This document shows, in pieces, positions 1 to 5,361 of a stretch of DNA of 5,432 nucleotides. The position numbers and the translations under genes are program-made. The notes under the pieces are model-generated. The model ran no database searches. It saw nothing but the letters and a program-made list of their open reading frames with translations, and was not told the DNA's origin. Each line of letters begins with the position of its first letter. Within the stretch, counting starts at the first letter, position 1. The stretch covers positions 1-5,432 of the forward strand of contig DSDE01000232.1 of assembly GCA_011049095.1 (NCBI GenBank). Reading direction: 5' to 3'. Source of the DNA: Fidelibacterota bacterium. Its GTDB lineage: Bacteria; Fidelibacterota; Fidelibacteria; Fidelibacterales; DSDE01.

Positions 1-195
1 CATAAAATTTTCCGATTTTATAACGCTGTTTATCCCAAGAAGTCCGTTGAGCTGGGTGCGGCCGCTTAAATCTACCCTGCGGCGGGTATACCCCTCATTA
101 TTGGCATTAGCAAGGTTTTTTGCTGTTGTATTGATAGCATTTCTATTATTGAGAAGGGTTTGGCGGGCAGTACTGAGCACTTGATCAATAGACAT
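1..195 (-). CDS. flgK: Flagellar hook-filament junction protein FlgK (HAP1), N-terminal 65 codons only
   Basis: FlgK is the first junction protein, sitting between the hook and the filament outside the cell and secreted by the flagellar type III apparatus. The window holds the first 65 residues, reading MSIDQVLSTARQTLLNNRNA and onward. Residues about 20-40 carry the rod/hook-family signature NLANANNEGYTRRRV, and the TRRRV ending is typical of FlgK (usually YSRQRV or YTRQRV) rather than FlgE, FlgF or FlgG. The frame is open to the left edge, so the gene is cut by the window, not broken. The start at 195 is fixed by a strong AAAGGAG at 207-201, five bases upstream, whose first base is the last base of the preceding TGA stop. 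This suggests translational coupling to the flgN-like gene. As usual for exported axial proteins there is no Sec signal. Family is clear from the N-terminal motif and from its place after flgN; the D1-D3 domains cannot be seen. Confidence 0.88.
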   Translation of the reverse strand, partial: MSIDQVLSTARQTLLNNRNAINTTAKNLANANNEGYTRRRVDLSGRTQLNGLLGINSVIKSENFM

Positions 196-206
196 AATCG
201 CTCCTT

Positions 207-719
207 TCAGATTTGCAGATCAAACATCTTGTTAGATATTTCGCTGTTTTGTATAAGCCCCTGGAGATTGTAGAGCTCATAGGGTGTATTATCAGTCTGC
301 ATAAAGATGTGAATCAACTGACGAATATGTCGGATGGAAAACTCCAGGAGATAACTGGTTTGCTGCACTGACTGGGTAATATAGGTCATTTTTTCCTGCA
401 GCTGTGATCTCATGCTTGTGAGCTTCATAGCAATCTCAGGCGGGGCAAATTCAATCAGCTCCTTTAAGCGCGGATTTTGCCGGTTCATTCTTAAAAAATC
501 CGCCAGATAGCGTACATATTCTTCTCTCTTTTTTCCAGTACGCCGTATATCCCGCATCAAAGATTGCTCTCTCGCTGTCAAATCTCTTAGAATTTCTATT
601 TTGGAGTCGATAATGGCCTGTTGTTTCATCGAGAGGACTTCCTTCAGCCCATCAAAAAATATCATCTCTTCATCCAAGAGCTGGAGTAAAGTGGCAAATT
701 TTTCCTCTTTCATAATCAT
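207..719 (-). CDS. flgN: FlgN-like flagellar export chaperone
   Basis: Encodes about 170 residues predicted to be nearly all alpha-helical and rich in charged and Leu/Met/Gln heptads, with no signal peptide and no membrane segment, so a cytoplasmic protein. The N-terminal part shows the FlgN-family pattern: a helix with LLQLLDEEMIFFDGLKEVL, then a K-x-x-AI stretch, then LRDLTAREQSLMRDIRR around residues 44-60. FlgN binds the C-terminal ends of FlgK and FlgL and delivers them to the export gate. Length (usually about 140-165) and position directly before flgK support the call; sequence conservation in this family is low, so context carries much of the weight. The start is ambiguous: the ATG at 719 has no Shine-Dalgarno, whereas an in-frame ATG at 713 has GTGAG six bases upstream, and the protein may start there (MKEEKFATLL). 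The gene lies 4 nt after the flgJ stop, and flgK follows after 11 nt. It could be another small flagellar coiled-coil protein, but FlgN is the simplest reading. Confidence 0.75.
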   Translation of the reverse strand: MIMKEEKFATLLQLLDEEMIFFDGLKEVLSMKQQAIIDSKIEILRDLTAREQSLMRDIRRTGKKREEYVRYLADFLRMNRQNPRLKELIEFAPPEIAMKLTSMRSQLQEKMTYITQSVQQTSYLLEFSIRHIRQLIHIFMQTDNTPYELYNLQGLIQNSEISNKMFDLQI

Positions 720-723
720 CTCA

Positions 724-1125
724 CTAAAGTTTAATCTGTTTCATTATTTCAATGCTTTTCATATAGCTTTCGGTATCAAGGCCCTGCAACTCTTTAATAT
801 TTTCGAGCTTTCCAGCCTGGTCTTTTTCCTTTAGGGATTGATAGATGCTTTCAGAAAGCCCAAAGCCGCCCATTTTTGAGACGGTATCGCTCATTGTCTG
901 GGCAAAAAGCATTGCGGGCAAGCTGTTTTTGTCCCCGGTAAGGCCGCCTTTTGGAATTGTCTTTTCCATTGCTTTGACAATTTGCATAATAAAGAGCCCT
1001 TCCATCTCCTGCGCTTTTTCACGAAGCTGAAGCTCTCTCTGTGCTGATTTATCTTCCATTGATTTATGTTCTTCTTTTAGAAGCGGCATATTAACGGGGC
1101 GTAAAGAAATTAATTCAACAGACAT
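724..1125 (-). CDS. flgJ: FlgJ-type rod-binding protein, single domain without peptidoglycan hydrolase
   Basis: A 133-residue protein matching the N-terminal rod-binding domain of FlgJ. The core is at about residues 35-100: an EKAQEMEGLFIMQIVKAMEK helix (compare FEAMFLQxMLKSMR in the family), a short loop with KGGLTGDKN, then LFAQTMSDTVSKMGGFGLSE, equivalent to the family's YxxMxDQxxAxxMAxxGGLGLA. Full-length gammaproteobacterial FlgJ (about 310 residues) has a C-terminal glucosaminidase that opens the cell wall for the rod; that half is absent here, and the reading frame ends at a TAG with the flgN-like gene following after 4 nt, so this is a complete short form, not a truncation. Single-domain FlgJ is common outside beta/gammaproteobacteria. 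The start at 1125 is supported by AGGTGAT at 1135-1129, which overlaps the flgI stop codon (TAG 1136-1134). No signal peptide is seen, consistent with export through the flagellar apparatus. Confidence 0.88.
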   Translation of the reverse strand: MSVELISLRPVNMPLLKEEHKSMEDKSAQRELQLREKAQEMEGLFIMQIVKAMEKTIPKGGLTGDKNSLPAMLFAQTMSDTVSKMGGFGLSESIYQSLKEKDQAGKLENIKELQGLDTESYMKSIEIMKQIKL

Positions 1126-1128
1126 ATC

Positions 1129-1136
1129 ATCACCTA
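1129..1136 (-). promoter_or_regulatory. Ribosome binding site of flgJ overlapping the flgI stop codon
   Basis: The minus strand reads TAGGTGATGATATG. The flgI stop TAG (1136-1134) forms part of the Shine-Dalgarno AGGTGAT for the flgJ ATG at 1125. Ribosomes finishing flgI would uncover and use this site, which ties expression of the two genes together and fixes the flgJ start. Confidence 0.6.
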
Positions 1137-2288
1137 CATTATAATAAGTTTTGCATTGAGGGCGCCGGCCTGCTTTATTGCCTGAAAGATGGCAATAATA
1201 TCGCGAGGCCGCAATCCAAGTTCGTTTAATCCCGCAGCCAGTTCATTTACCGTCGTGGTATTGGGCAAAACCGCTGCATTCCCCTGGCTCTCCTGGATAG
1301 TTGTCTCTGTCATATACTCGACAACAGTTCGTCCTGCATTGCTAAATGGGGCAGTGGGCTGGCTGATAACCGGTGTGCGGCGAATGTGAATGGTCAAACT
1401 GCCGTGGCTAATCATCACTTCATTGATCCGGACGTTTCCTCCTGCAACAATAGTTCCGGTTCGTTCGTTTATGACGACTCTGGCATCAATATCTGTTTCA
1501 ACAAAGAGCGTTTCGATACTAGCGAGAAAAAAAACAGCTTCTTCCTGGCGGGTAATGCTGTCAGGTAAAGATACTTCAACAACACCGGCATTTAGTGGCC
1601 TGGCAATCCATGTTTCCGGTGTATTGGAAATCAATGCATTTAATTCGCCGATTGTCTGGTTGATACGATCACTGATGCGGCTTGCAGTGACAAAATCAGG
1701 CTCATTTAGAATATATCGGACTGGCTGGTTAAGATCAAAAACCTGACCTCTCGCTGGAATTTCTAAAATGGCGCCACCAGGCACTCTGCCAACTTGAGCG
1801 TGGTTTTTGCGGGACATTTCACCAGCCATTGTCTCGATATTATAGCCGCCAACAGTGACAGGTCCCTGGACGGAGGCGTAGTATGTGCCATCACGGCTCA
1901 AGAGAGGTGTCATCACCAGAATACCGCCTTCGAGACTGCTGGCATCACCGAGGGAAGATACGGTGGCATCAAATCGGGTTCCTATCCTTCCAAAGGCTGG
2001 AGTTTGAGTTGTAACCATCACAGCAGCAGCATTACGAGTGCGCAACTGGTTTTGGTCAACAGTAATACCAAAGCGCTCCAGCATATTCGCCACTGACTGC
2101 ACTGTAAACACGGCACCTTGTGAGCGGCTTGCCCTGTCGCCTGTACCGTTAAGACCAATGACCAGTCCATATCCAACCAAATCGACCTGGTAAGCGTTTT
2201 CCACCCGAGCAATATCTTGTATTCTGCTTTGTGAATAGAGTGTTCCAGAGATAAGGAGAATGCCTAAAAGTATTGCTGACCTTTTCAT
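1134..2288 (-). CDS. flgI: Flagellar P-ring protein FlgI precursor
   Basis: FlgI forms the periplasmic P ring, the bushing around the rod in the peptidoglycan layer. The 384-residue precursor (E. coli about 365) starts with a Sec signal peptide, MKRSAILLGILLISGTLYSQ, with likely cleavage after Ser19. The mature start RIQDIARVENAYQVDLVGYG is the hallmark of the family, followed by LVIGLNGTGD (about 42-51). Other matches are the AAVMVTTQTPAFGRIGTRFD stretch, LSRDGTYYASVQGPVTVGGY, the GTIVAGGNVRINEVMISHGS motif and the closing LNELGLRPRDIIAIFQAIKQ block before AGALNAKLIIM. There is no cysteine, so the DsbA-dependent disulphide of E. coli FlgI cannot form. The start at 2288 overlaps the flgH stop (ATGA), with AGGAA at 2300-2296 seven bases upstream. 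It requires FlgA, encoded two genes upstream, for assembly. Confidence 0.97.
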   Translation of the reverse strand: MKRSAILLGILLISGTLYSQSRIQDIARVENAYQVDLVGYGLVIGLNGTGDRASRSQGAVFTVQSVANMLERFGITVDQNQLRTRNAAAVMVTTQTPAFGRIGTRFDATVSSLGDASSLEGGILVMTPLLSRDGTYYASVQGPVTVGGYNIETMAGEMSRKNHAQVGRVPGGAILEIPARGQVFDLNQPVRYILNEPDFVTASRISDRINQTIGELNALISNTPETWIARPLNAGVVEVSLPDSITRQEEAVFFLASIETLFVETDIDARVVINERTGTIVAGGNVRINEVMISHGSLTIHIRRTPVISQPTAPFSNAGRTVVEYMTETTIQESQGNAAVLPNTTTVNELAAGLNELGLRPRDIIAIFQAIKQAGALNAKLIIM

Positions 2289-2893
2289 AAAGCCGTTCCT
2301 GTAACGGCAAGAGCAAGAAGTCCAGCGCCTAGAATCCAGGTGCCTGCTTTCTGAAAAAAACCTGGTTTGGCAATCTTATTTTCTAAACCTGTCTGCTCAT
2401 AGATAATTTTTGCTTCAGCGATATTGTAAGAGAAAACTGTGTTGTCAGATTTAATGTCTCTTGTCCGGACTTTGCCTTCGACTTTCATTAGATTATTCTC
2501 ACCATTCACATTAACGAGTCTCTCACCTTCAATGCGTACCATACCGTTTGAAATTTCTTCAACGATGGTGGCAGATATTTTCCCGGTTAGTCTGTCTTTC
2601 TGTTCGGTATCATTACGTCCGCTTTGGGCATTGGATAGGGCTGAAGAGGCTCCAAAAAGAGGTAAAAAGCCGGTTAAATTTCCTTTCACGCTGGCATCGG
2701 CACCAATTTCACTTGAGCTGCTGTTTGAGCTTTTAGATTCTCTTGAAGCATTGGAGCTCTCAACGATGAGCACAGTGATGATATCCCCGACTTTATGGGC
2801 TTTAATGTCAGAATAAAGAGAATAGGCTGCGCCATTAAAATTTTGTGCCAATAAACTGCCGCTGAACAGACTAATCAATAGTAATTTTTTCAT
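2285..2893 (-). CDS. flgH: Flagellar L-ring protein FlgH precursor, without lipobox
   Basis: FlgH forms the outer-membrane L ring around the rod. From Met at 2893 the protein has 202 residues and begins with a clean signal peptide MKKLLLISLFSGSLLAQNF, likely cut before Gln17. Then come AYSLYSDIKAHKVGDIITVL and IVESSNASRESKSSNSSSSE, matching the family's VGDIITVxxxExxxASKSSS region. The core IRIEGERLVNVNGENNLMKV is replaced here only at its first position (MVRIEGERLVNVNGENN), with EGKVRTRDIKSDNTVFSYNI and AEAKIIYEQTG following, as in other FlgH. A longer start at 2914 overlaps the flgA stop by ATGA but has no Shine-Dalgarno and would put seven polar residues ahead of the signal peptide; AGAGGG at 2903-2898 serves 2893. 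Two oddities: most studied FlgH are lipoproteins with a Cys after the signal, and this protein has no cysteine at all; and the last 20 or so residues form a hydrophobic segment (TWILGAGLLALAVTGTAL). Confidence 0.95.
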   Translation of the reverse strand: MKKLLLISLFSGSLLAQNFNGAAYSLYSDIKAHKVGDIITVLIVESSNASRESKSSNSSSSEIGADASVKGNLTGFLPLFGASSALSNAQSGRNDTEQKDRLTGKISATIVEEISNGMVRIEGERLVNVNGENNLMKVEGKVRTRDIKSDNTVFSYNIAEAKIIYEQTGLENKIAKPGFFQKAGTWILGAGLLALAVTGTAL

Positions 2894-2897
2894 AAAA

Positions 2898-2903
2898 CCC
2901 TCT
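2898..2903 (-). promoter_or_regulatory. Ribosome binding site deciding the flgH start
   Basis: AGAGGG lies four bases before the ATG at 2893 on the minus strand. The competing ATG at 2914, which overlaps the flgA stop, has no purine-rich site in the 20 bases upstream. Together with the canonical signal peptide that begins at 2893, this favours the shorter FlgH. Confidence 0.55.
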
Positions 2904-2910
2904 GTTTTTT

Positions 2911-3612
2911 TCATTGGACTATTACCAAATCGGCAGAATGAACCTCTGCCTGCATCATTTTACCAGTGATACGATTACTGACTCTGATCCGCTCACCGAT
3001 CTGTCCGTCTTCCCAGGCGAGACCATCTGCCTGTATGCGGAAATTATTTCCCAATATCTGGATTGTGACGGGATCACCTTTAAATATATCTGGTTTTTGC
3101 CGTATCATCGTTTTTCGCAAGACATTGCCCTGGCGAATGCGCTGAGCAGCAATCTTTCCATCTAGATCGCTGTAGTCGGTCAAATAGTATGATGGCTCAC
3201 GATCAAGCTCTATTCTAAGCAATTGGACATTTTCCCGGGTAATGGTTTCGTTGCGATCCAGATCCTCCGCTGCGATTAAAACTTCTTGATAGACTTTTAC
3301 ATTTAGCGGCACAGAAAAGCGGCGGATGATCTCATTTCCCTGATAGGCTGTTATCCACATCATCATCCGTCCGGGACGTAAATTGGCTGCGCTGATTACC
3401 GGCTTCAATATAATATCTGATGGAAATTTTTGCTCAGCTCGTGGCAAATAGACCGTTTCAATTTCCAGATTTTTTGATTCTATAGAAAATTTTTCCATAA
3501 GAACACTTTTTCCCATCTCAGCGTAATGTGCCATAAGATCGTAGTCTGCTCCCTTGAGTGAAAGGGCTATTAAGATGGTAAAAACTGCAATCTTATAAAT
3601 AAGCTTCTTCAT
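2911..3612 (-). CDS. flgA: Flagellar P-ring assembly chaperone FlgA
   Basis: FlgA is a periplasmic chaperone that helps FlgI polymerise into the P ring. The 233-residue precursor (E. coli 219) has a Sec signal peptide, MKKLIYKIAVFTILIALSLK, probably cut after Ala22. An N-terminal region (about 23-105) is poorly conserved, as is usual. A SAF-type domain runs from about 109 to 170, seen in VLIAAEDLDRNETITRENVQ and IAAQRIRQGNVLRKTMI. The C-terminal beta domain shows the family pattern KGDPVTIQI, then FRIQADGLAWEDGQIGERIR, then VSNRITGKMMQAEV and a final hydrophobic strand LVIVQ. There are no cysteines. The start at 3612 is six bases after the flgG stop and has only a weak purine-rich leader (TGAAAA), so translation may depend on coupling to flgG. 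Placement directly before flgH and flgI matches its role. Confidence 0.95.
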   Translation of the reverse strand: MKKLIYKIAVFTILIALSLKGADYDLMAHYAEMGKSVLMEKFSIESKNLEIETVYLPRAEQKFPSDIILKPVISAANLRPGRMMMWITAYQGNEIIRRFSVPLNVKVYQEVLIAAEDLDRNETITRENVQLLRIELDREPSYYLTDYSDLDGKIAAQRIRQGNVLRKTMIRQKPDIFKGDPVTIQILGNNFRIQADGLAWEDGQIGERIRVSNRITGKMMQAEVHSADLVIVQ

Positions 3613-3618
3613 TTTTCA

Positions 3619-4407
3619 TTATCGCTTCAGATTATTTGTCATTTGAAGAATCTCATCGGAAGTAGAGATGGCTTTTGAATTGATTTCATAAGCTCTTTGG
3701 GCAACAATGAGACTAATCATTTCCTCGACAATATCGACGTTAGATTTTTCCAGATAGCCTTGATTAATGTTGCCCAGGCCATCCTCACCCGGCAGACCAA
3801 AAATCGGATCACCACTGGCTTCTGTTTCCAGATATAAATTGCTGCCGATTGCCCTCAACCCGGCTGGATTCATAAAGTTGACAAGCTCAAGCTGACCAAC
3901 TTCTTCTGGATTTGGGTCTCCAGCATAAACGACTGTAACGACGCCATCAATCCCGATTTTAATAGCAGAGGCCTCATTGGGAATGCTTATTTCCGGATAG
4001 ACTGGCAAACCATTGGCCGTCACAAGGGAGCCATCAGCCGTCACCCGGAAGGCGCCATCACGACTGTAAGCAAAAGTGCCGTCTGTCTGCTGAATTCTAA
4101 AAAATCCTTTACCCTCAATGGCTACATCCAGTGGGTTATTTGTCTCTTGTATGGCGCCTTGAGAAAAGCTGCGAAATGTGCTGACGGGTTTATTGCCCAA
4201 ACCAATCTGCAGCTCAGATGGTTTCACATTACCGTTGCGGGATTCACTGTTTCCGGCATTAATGGTTTCATATAGCAGGTCTTGAAATTCTACATTATTT
4301 TTCTTATAGCCAGTGGTATTTACATTTGACAAATTATTTGAAATCGTGTCAATATTTAATTGCTGGGCTGAAAGTCCAAGGGCTGCGGTTCTTAAACTTC
4401 TTAACAT
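3619..4407 (-). CDS. flgG: Flagellar distal rod protein FlgG
   Basis: FlgG builds the distal rod, the drive shaft that crosses the P and L rings. At 262 residues it matches the usual length (about 260). The N-terminal rod signature is textbook: MLRSLRTAALGLSAQQLNID, then TISNNLSNVNTTGYKKNNVE (residues 21-40). The central part has FRSFSQGAIQETNNPLDVAI, EGKGFFRIQQTDGTFAYSRD, and GAFRVTADGSLVTANGLPV, all conserved in FlgG. The C-terminal helix carries QGYLEKSNVDIVEEMISLIV and AQRAYEINSKAISTSDEILQ before MTNNLKR, the standard ending. No Sec signal: it is exported by the flagellar type III system. The start at 4407 is set by AAAGGAG at 4423-4417 with nine bases of spacing, and this site overlaps the flgF TAA stop. 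No cysteine is present. Confidence 0.98.
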   Translation of the reverse strand: MLRSLRTAALGLSAQQLNIDTISNNLSNVNTTGYKKNNVEFQDLLYETINAGNSESRNGNVKPSELQIGLGNKPVSTFRSFSQGAIQETNNPLDVAIEGKGFFRIQQTDGTFAYSRDGAFRVTADGSLVTANGLPVYPEISIPNEASAIKIGIDGVVTVVYAGDPNPEEVGQLELVNFMNPAGLRAIGSNLYLETEASGDPIFGLPGEDGLGNINQGYLEKSNVDIVEEMISLIVAQRAYEINSKAISTSDEILQMTNNLKR

Positions 4408-4416
4408 AGGTCTAAA

Positions 4417-4423
4417 CTCCTTT
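4417..4423 (-). promoter_or_regulatory. Ribosome binding site of flgG overlapping the flgF stop codon
   Basis: AAAGGAG begins inside the flgF TAA (4424-4422) and sits nine bases before the flgG ATG at 4407. It fixes the flgG start and suggests coupled translation of the two rod genes. Confidence 0.6.
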
Positions 4424-5141
4424 ATTGATAACGGCCAACTTGAGTGGCTGCTTTCGTTAGTACATCATCCAAGGTACTGACTACTCTTTGAATGCTTTCA
4501 AAATGTCTCTGGAGCTCAATCATGGTAATCATTTCATCCATCGTATTGAGATTGGCATTTTCCAGACGCCCCTGATAAACTGTTGACTCATCATTTTGAA
4601 ATGGTACGAGTTCATCCGAGGCATAAAAATAGTTATTTGCACCACGGCTTAGCTGATTGGTGTCTGAAAACTGACTAATGAGAAGACGGTCGATAAGTTT
4701 ACCATCGGCAAATATTTCCCCACTTGGAGATACGGTGATATTGCTTTGCATCATACCATCTAACGAAAGGTGAACACGCCCATGCTCTCCCAGTACGATA
4801 TCGTTTGTCTGGGAGACAAGAAATCCATCATTGCTGATGCTGAAGTGACCATTTCTCGTGTAGGCCTCACCCTTCTCTGTTTCGATTGTGAAAAACCCAG
4901 GGCCGGAAATGGCCATATCCAGGGGATTATGGGTTTGCGTGATGGTTCCCTGACTAAAATCAACGCGATTTACTGAGACCTGTTGTTTTTGTCCGGTTTT
5001 GCTGTCTTCAACGTATTCAATGAAGGTTTTATCTTTCTTAAAACCGAATGATTGTGCATTTGCAAGATTATTGGAAACAGTGTCGTTTCGTCGTAGCTGA
5101 CCCGTCAGCGCGTTTTTGAGTTCTGTCAGTTGTAGGTTCAT
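4422..5141 (-). CDS. flgF: Flagellar rod protein FlgF
   Basis: FlgF is a proximal-rod protein, paralogous to FlgG. The 239 residues (family about 245-250) open with MNLQLTELKNALTGQLRRND and TVSNNLANAQSFGFKKDK, a somewhat diverged rod signature (usual ANNLANVNTTGFKK). The middle has DFSQGTITQTHNPLDMAISG and PGFFTIETEKGEAYTRNGHF, with NHFSISNDG-type spacing before LVSQTNDIVLG. The end reads YQGRLENANLNTMDEMITMI and ELQRHFESIQRVVSTLDDVL. Being the shorter, more diverged rod gene immediately upstream of flgG points to FlgF rather than a second FlgG. It is the first gene of the operon. The start at 5141 has a strong AGGAGG at 5151-5146, four bases upstream, and an in-frame TAG lies shortly before it with no other start between, so the start is secure. 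A sigma-54-like promoter is just upstream. Confidence 0.95.
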   Translation of the reverse strand: MNLQLTELKNALTGQLRRNDTVSNNLANAQSFGFKKDKTFIEYVEDSKTGQKQQVSVNRVDFSQGTITQTHNPLDMAISGPGFFTIETEKGEAYTRNGHFSISNDGFLVSQTNDIVLGEHGRVHLSLDGMMQSNITVSPSGEIFADGKLIDRLLISQFSDTNQLSRGANNYFYASDELVPFQNDESTVYQGRLENANLNTMDEMITMIELQRHFESIQRVVSTLDDVLTKAATQVGRYQ

Positions 5142-5145
5142 CGGG

Positions 5146-5151
5146 CCTCCT
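5146..5151 (-). promoter_or_regulatory. Ribosome binding site of flgF
   Basis: AGGAGG within GAGAGGAGG, four bases before the flgF ATG at 5141. It is the strongest Shine-Dalgarno in the window, as expected for the first gene of an operon, although the spacing is a little short. Confidence 0.65.
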
Positions 5152-5176
5152 CTCTTTTTTTCCCGCTAGAGCTATC

Positions 5177-5191
5177 GCAATTCCGCTGCCA
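5177..5191 (-). promoter_or_regulatory. Sigma-54 (RpoN) promoter of the flgF operon
   Basis: The minus strand reads TGGCAGCGGAATTGC. Compared with the sigma-54 consensus TGGCAC-G-N4-TTGC, it keeps the -24 GG, the -12 GC, the full TTGC and exactly ten bases between GG and GC; only the C and G after TGGCA are swapped. The predicted start of transcription is about 5165, giving a leader of roughly 24 nt that contains the flgF Shine-Dalgarno. Sigma-54 control of rod, hook and ring genes is well known in several phyla. The match and the spacing to flgF are seen; activity is inferred. Confidence 0.72.
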
Positions 5192-5206
5192 AAAGATTCT
5201 TTTTGG
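5189..5206 (-). repeat. Inverted repeat overlapping the -24 element
   Basis: CCAAAA (5206-5201) and TTTTGG (5194-5189) are perfect inverted arms around a 6-base loop, and the right arm contains the GG of the sigma-54 -24 box. The inner bases also form a shorter palindrome AAAAGA-A-TCTTTT. It might be an operator or a chance product of A/T runs. Confidence 0.35.
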
Positions 5207-5246
5207 AAGACTCCAGGGCTACTGGATCGTTTGTCATTCTCTATCT

Positions 5247-5267
5247 ATATGTATTTAATAGACATAT
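5247..5267. repeat. Perfect inverted repeat ATATGT-N9-ACATAT, candidate enhancer or operator
   Basis: Six-base perfect arms (5267-5262 and 5252-5247) are separated by nine bases, giving a dyad centred near 5257. That is about 92 bases upstream of the predicted sigma-54 start, within the usual reach of NtrC-family activators such as FlrC or FleQ-like proteins. The arms are AT-rich and short, so chance is possible. Confidence 0.35.
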
Positions 5268-5319
5268 TTAATTCTGCGGCAATTCCTTATGTCCGAGGAA
5301 AACTTTTCTAAACAAGTCA

Positions 5320-5351
5320 ATAGGGAATATTTTTCATAGGAAATATTTTCT
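5320..5351. repeat. Tandem pair of 16-bp direct repeats
   Basis: On the plus strand the unit at 5320-5335 (ATAGGGAATATTTTTC) is followed directly by a second at 5336-5351 (ATAGGAAATATTTTCT). The first 14 positions differ at one base; 13 of 16 agree in all. No third copy is visible on either side. The pair lies 155-186 bases upstream of the predicted flgF operon start and overlaps the plus-strand promoter, so it could bind a regulator of one or both directions. Confidence 0.5.
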
Positions 5352-5361
5352 TGTTTATAAT
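5333..5361 (+). promoter_or_regulatory. Possible sigma-70-type promoter for a divergent gene
   Basis: TTCATA (5333-5338, four of six to the -35 consensus), 17 bases, then a perfect TATAAT (5356-5361). It points out of the window to the right. A perfect -10 box is easily found by chance in such AT-rich DNA, and no clear gene start follows within the 71 remaining bases. Confidence 0.35.

Noticed and set aside
1390..1746. Plus-strand reading frames of 60-125 codons opposite flgI, flgH and flgJ
   Set aside because: They lie antisense to strongly conserved genes, have no ribosome site and no recognisable sequence; they are shadows of the real frames.
4005..4019. A second GG-N10-GC sigma-54-like match on the minus strand, inside flgG
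   Set aside because: The -24 box is poor, it lies within a coding region far from any gene start, and the bases are explained by the conserved FlgG sequence.
5172..5237. Minus-strand small reading frame of 21 codons beginning MTNDPVALE, ahead of flgF
   Set aside because: No Shine-Dalgarno before it, and it spans the sigma-54-like promoter, so it would be upstream of the operon's own transcript start.
5255..5282. TTGCCG-N16-TATTAA on the minus strand as a sigma-70 promoter for flgF
   Set aside because: Only four of six matches in each box; the sigma-54-like match nearer the gene is much better. It might be a secondary start.
5298..5320. TTGACT on the minus strand (5320-5315) as a -35 box
   Set aside because: No acceptable -10 box at 16-18 bases downstream.
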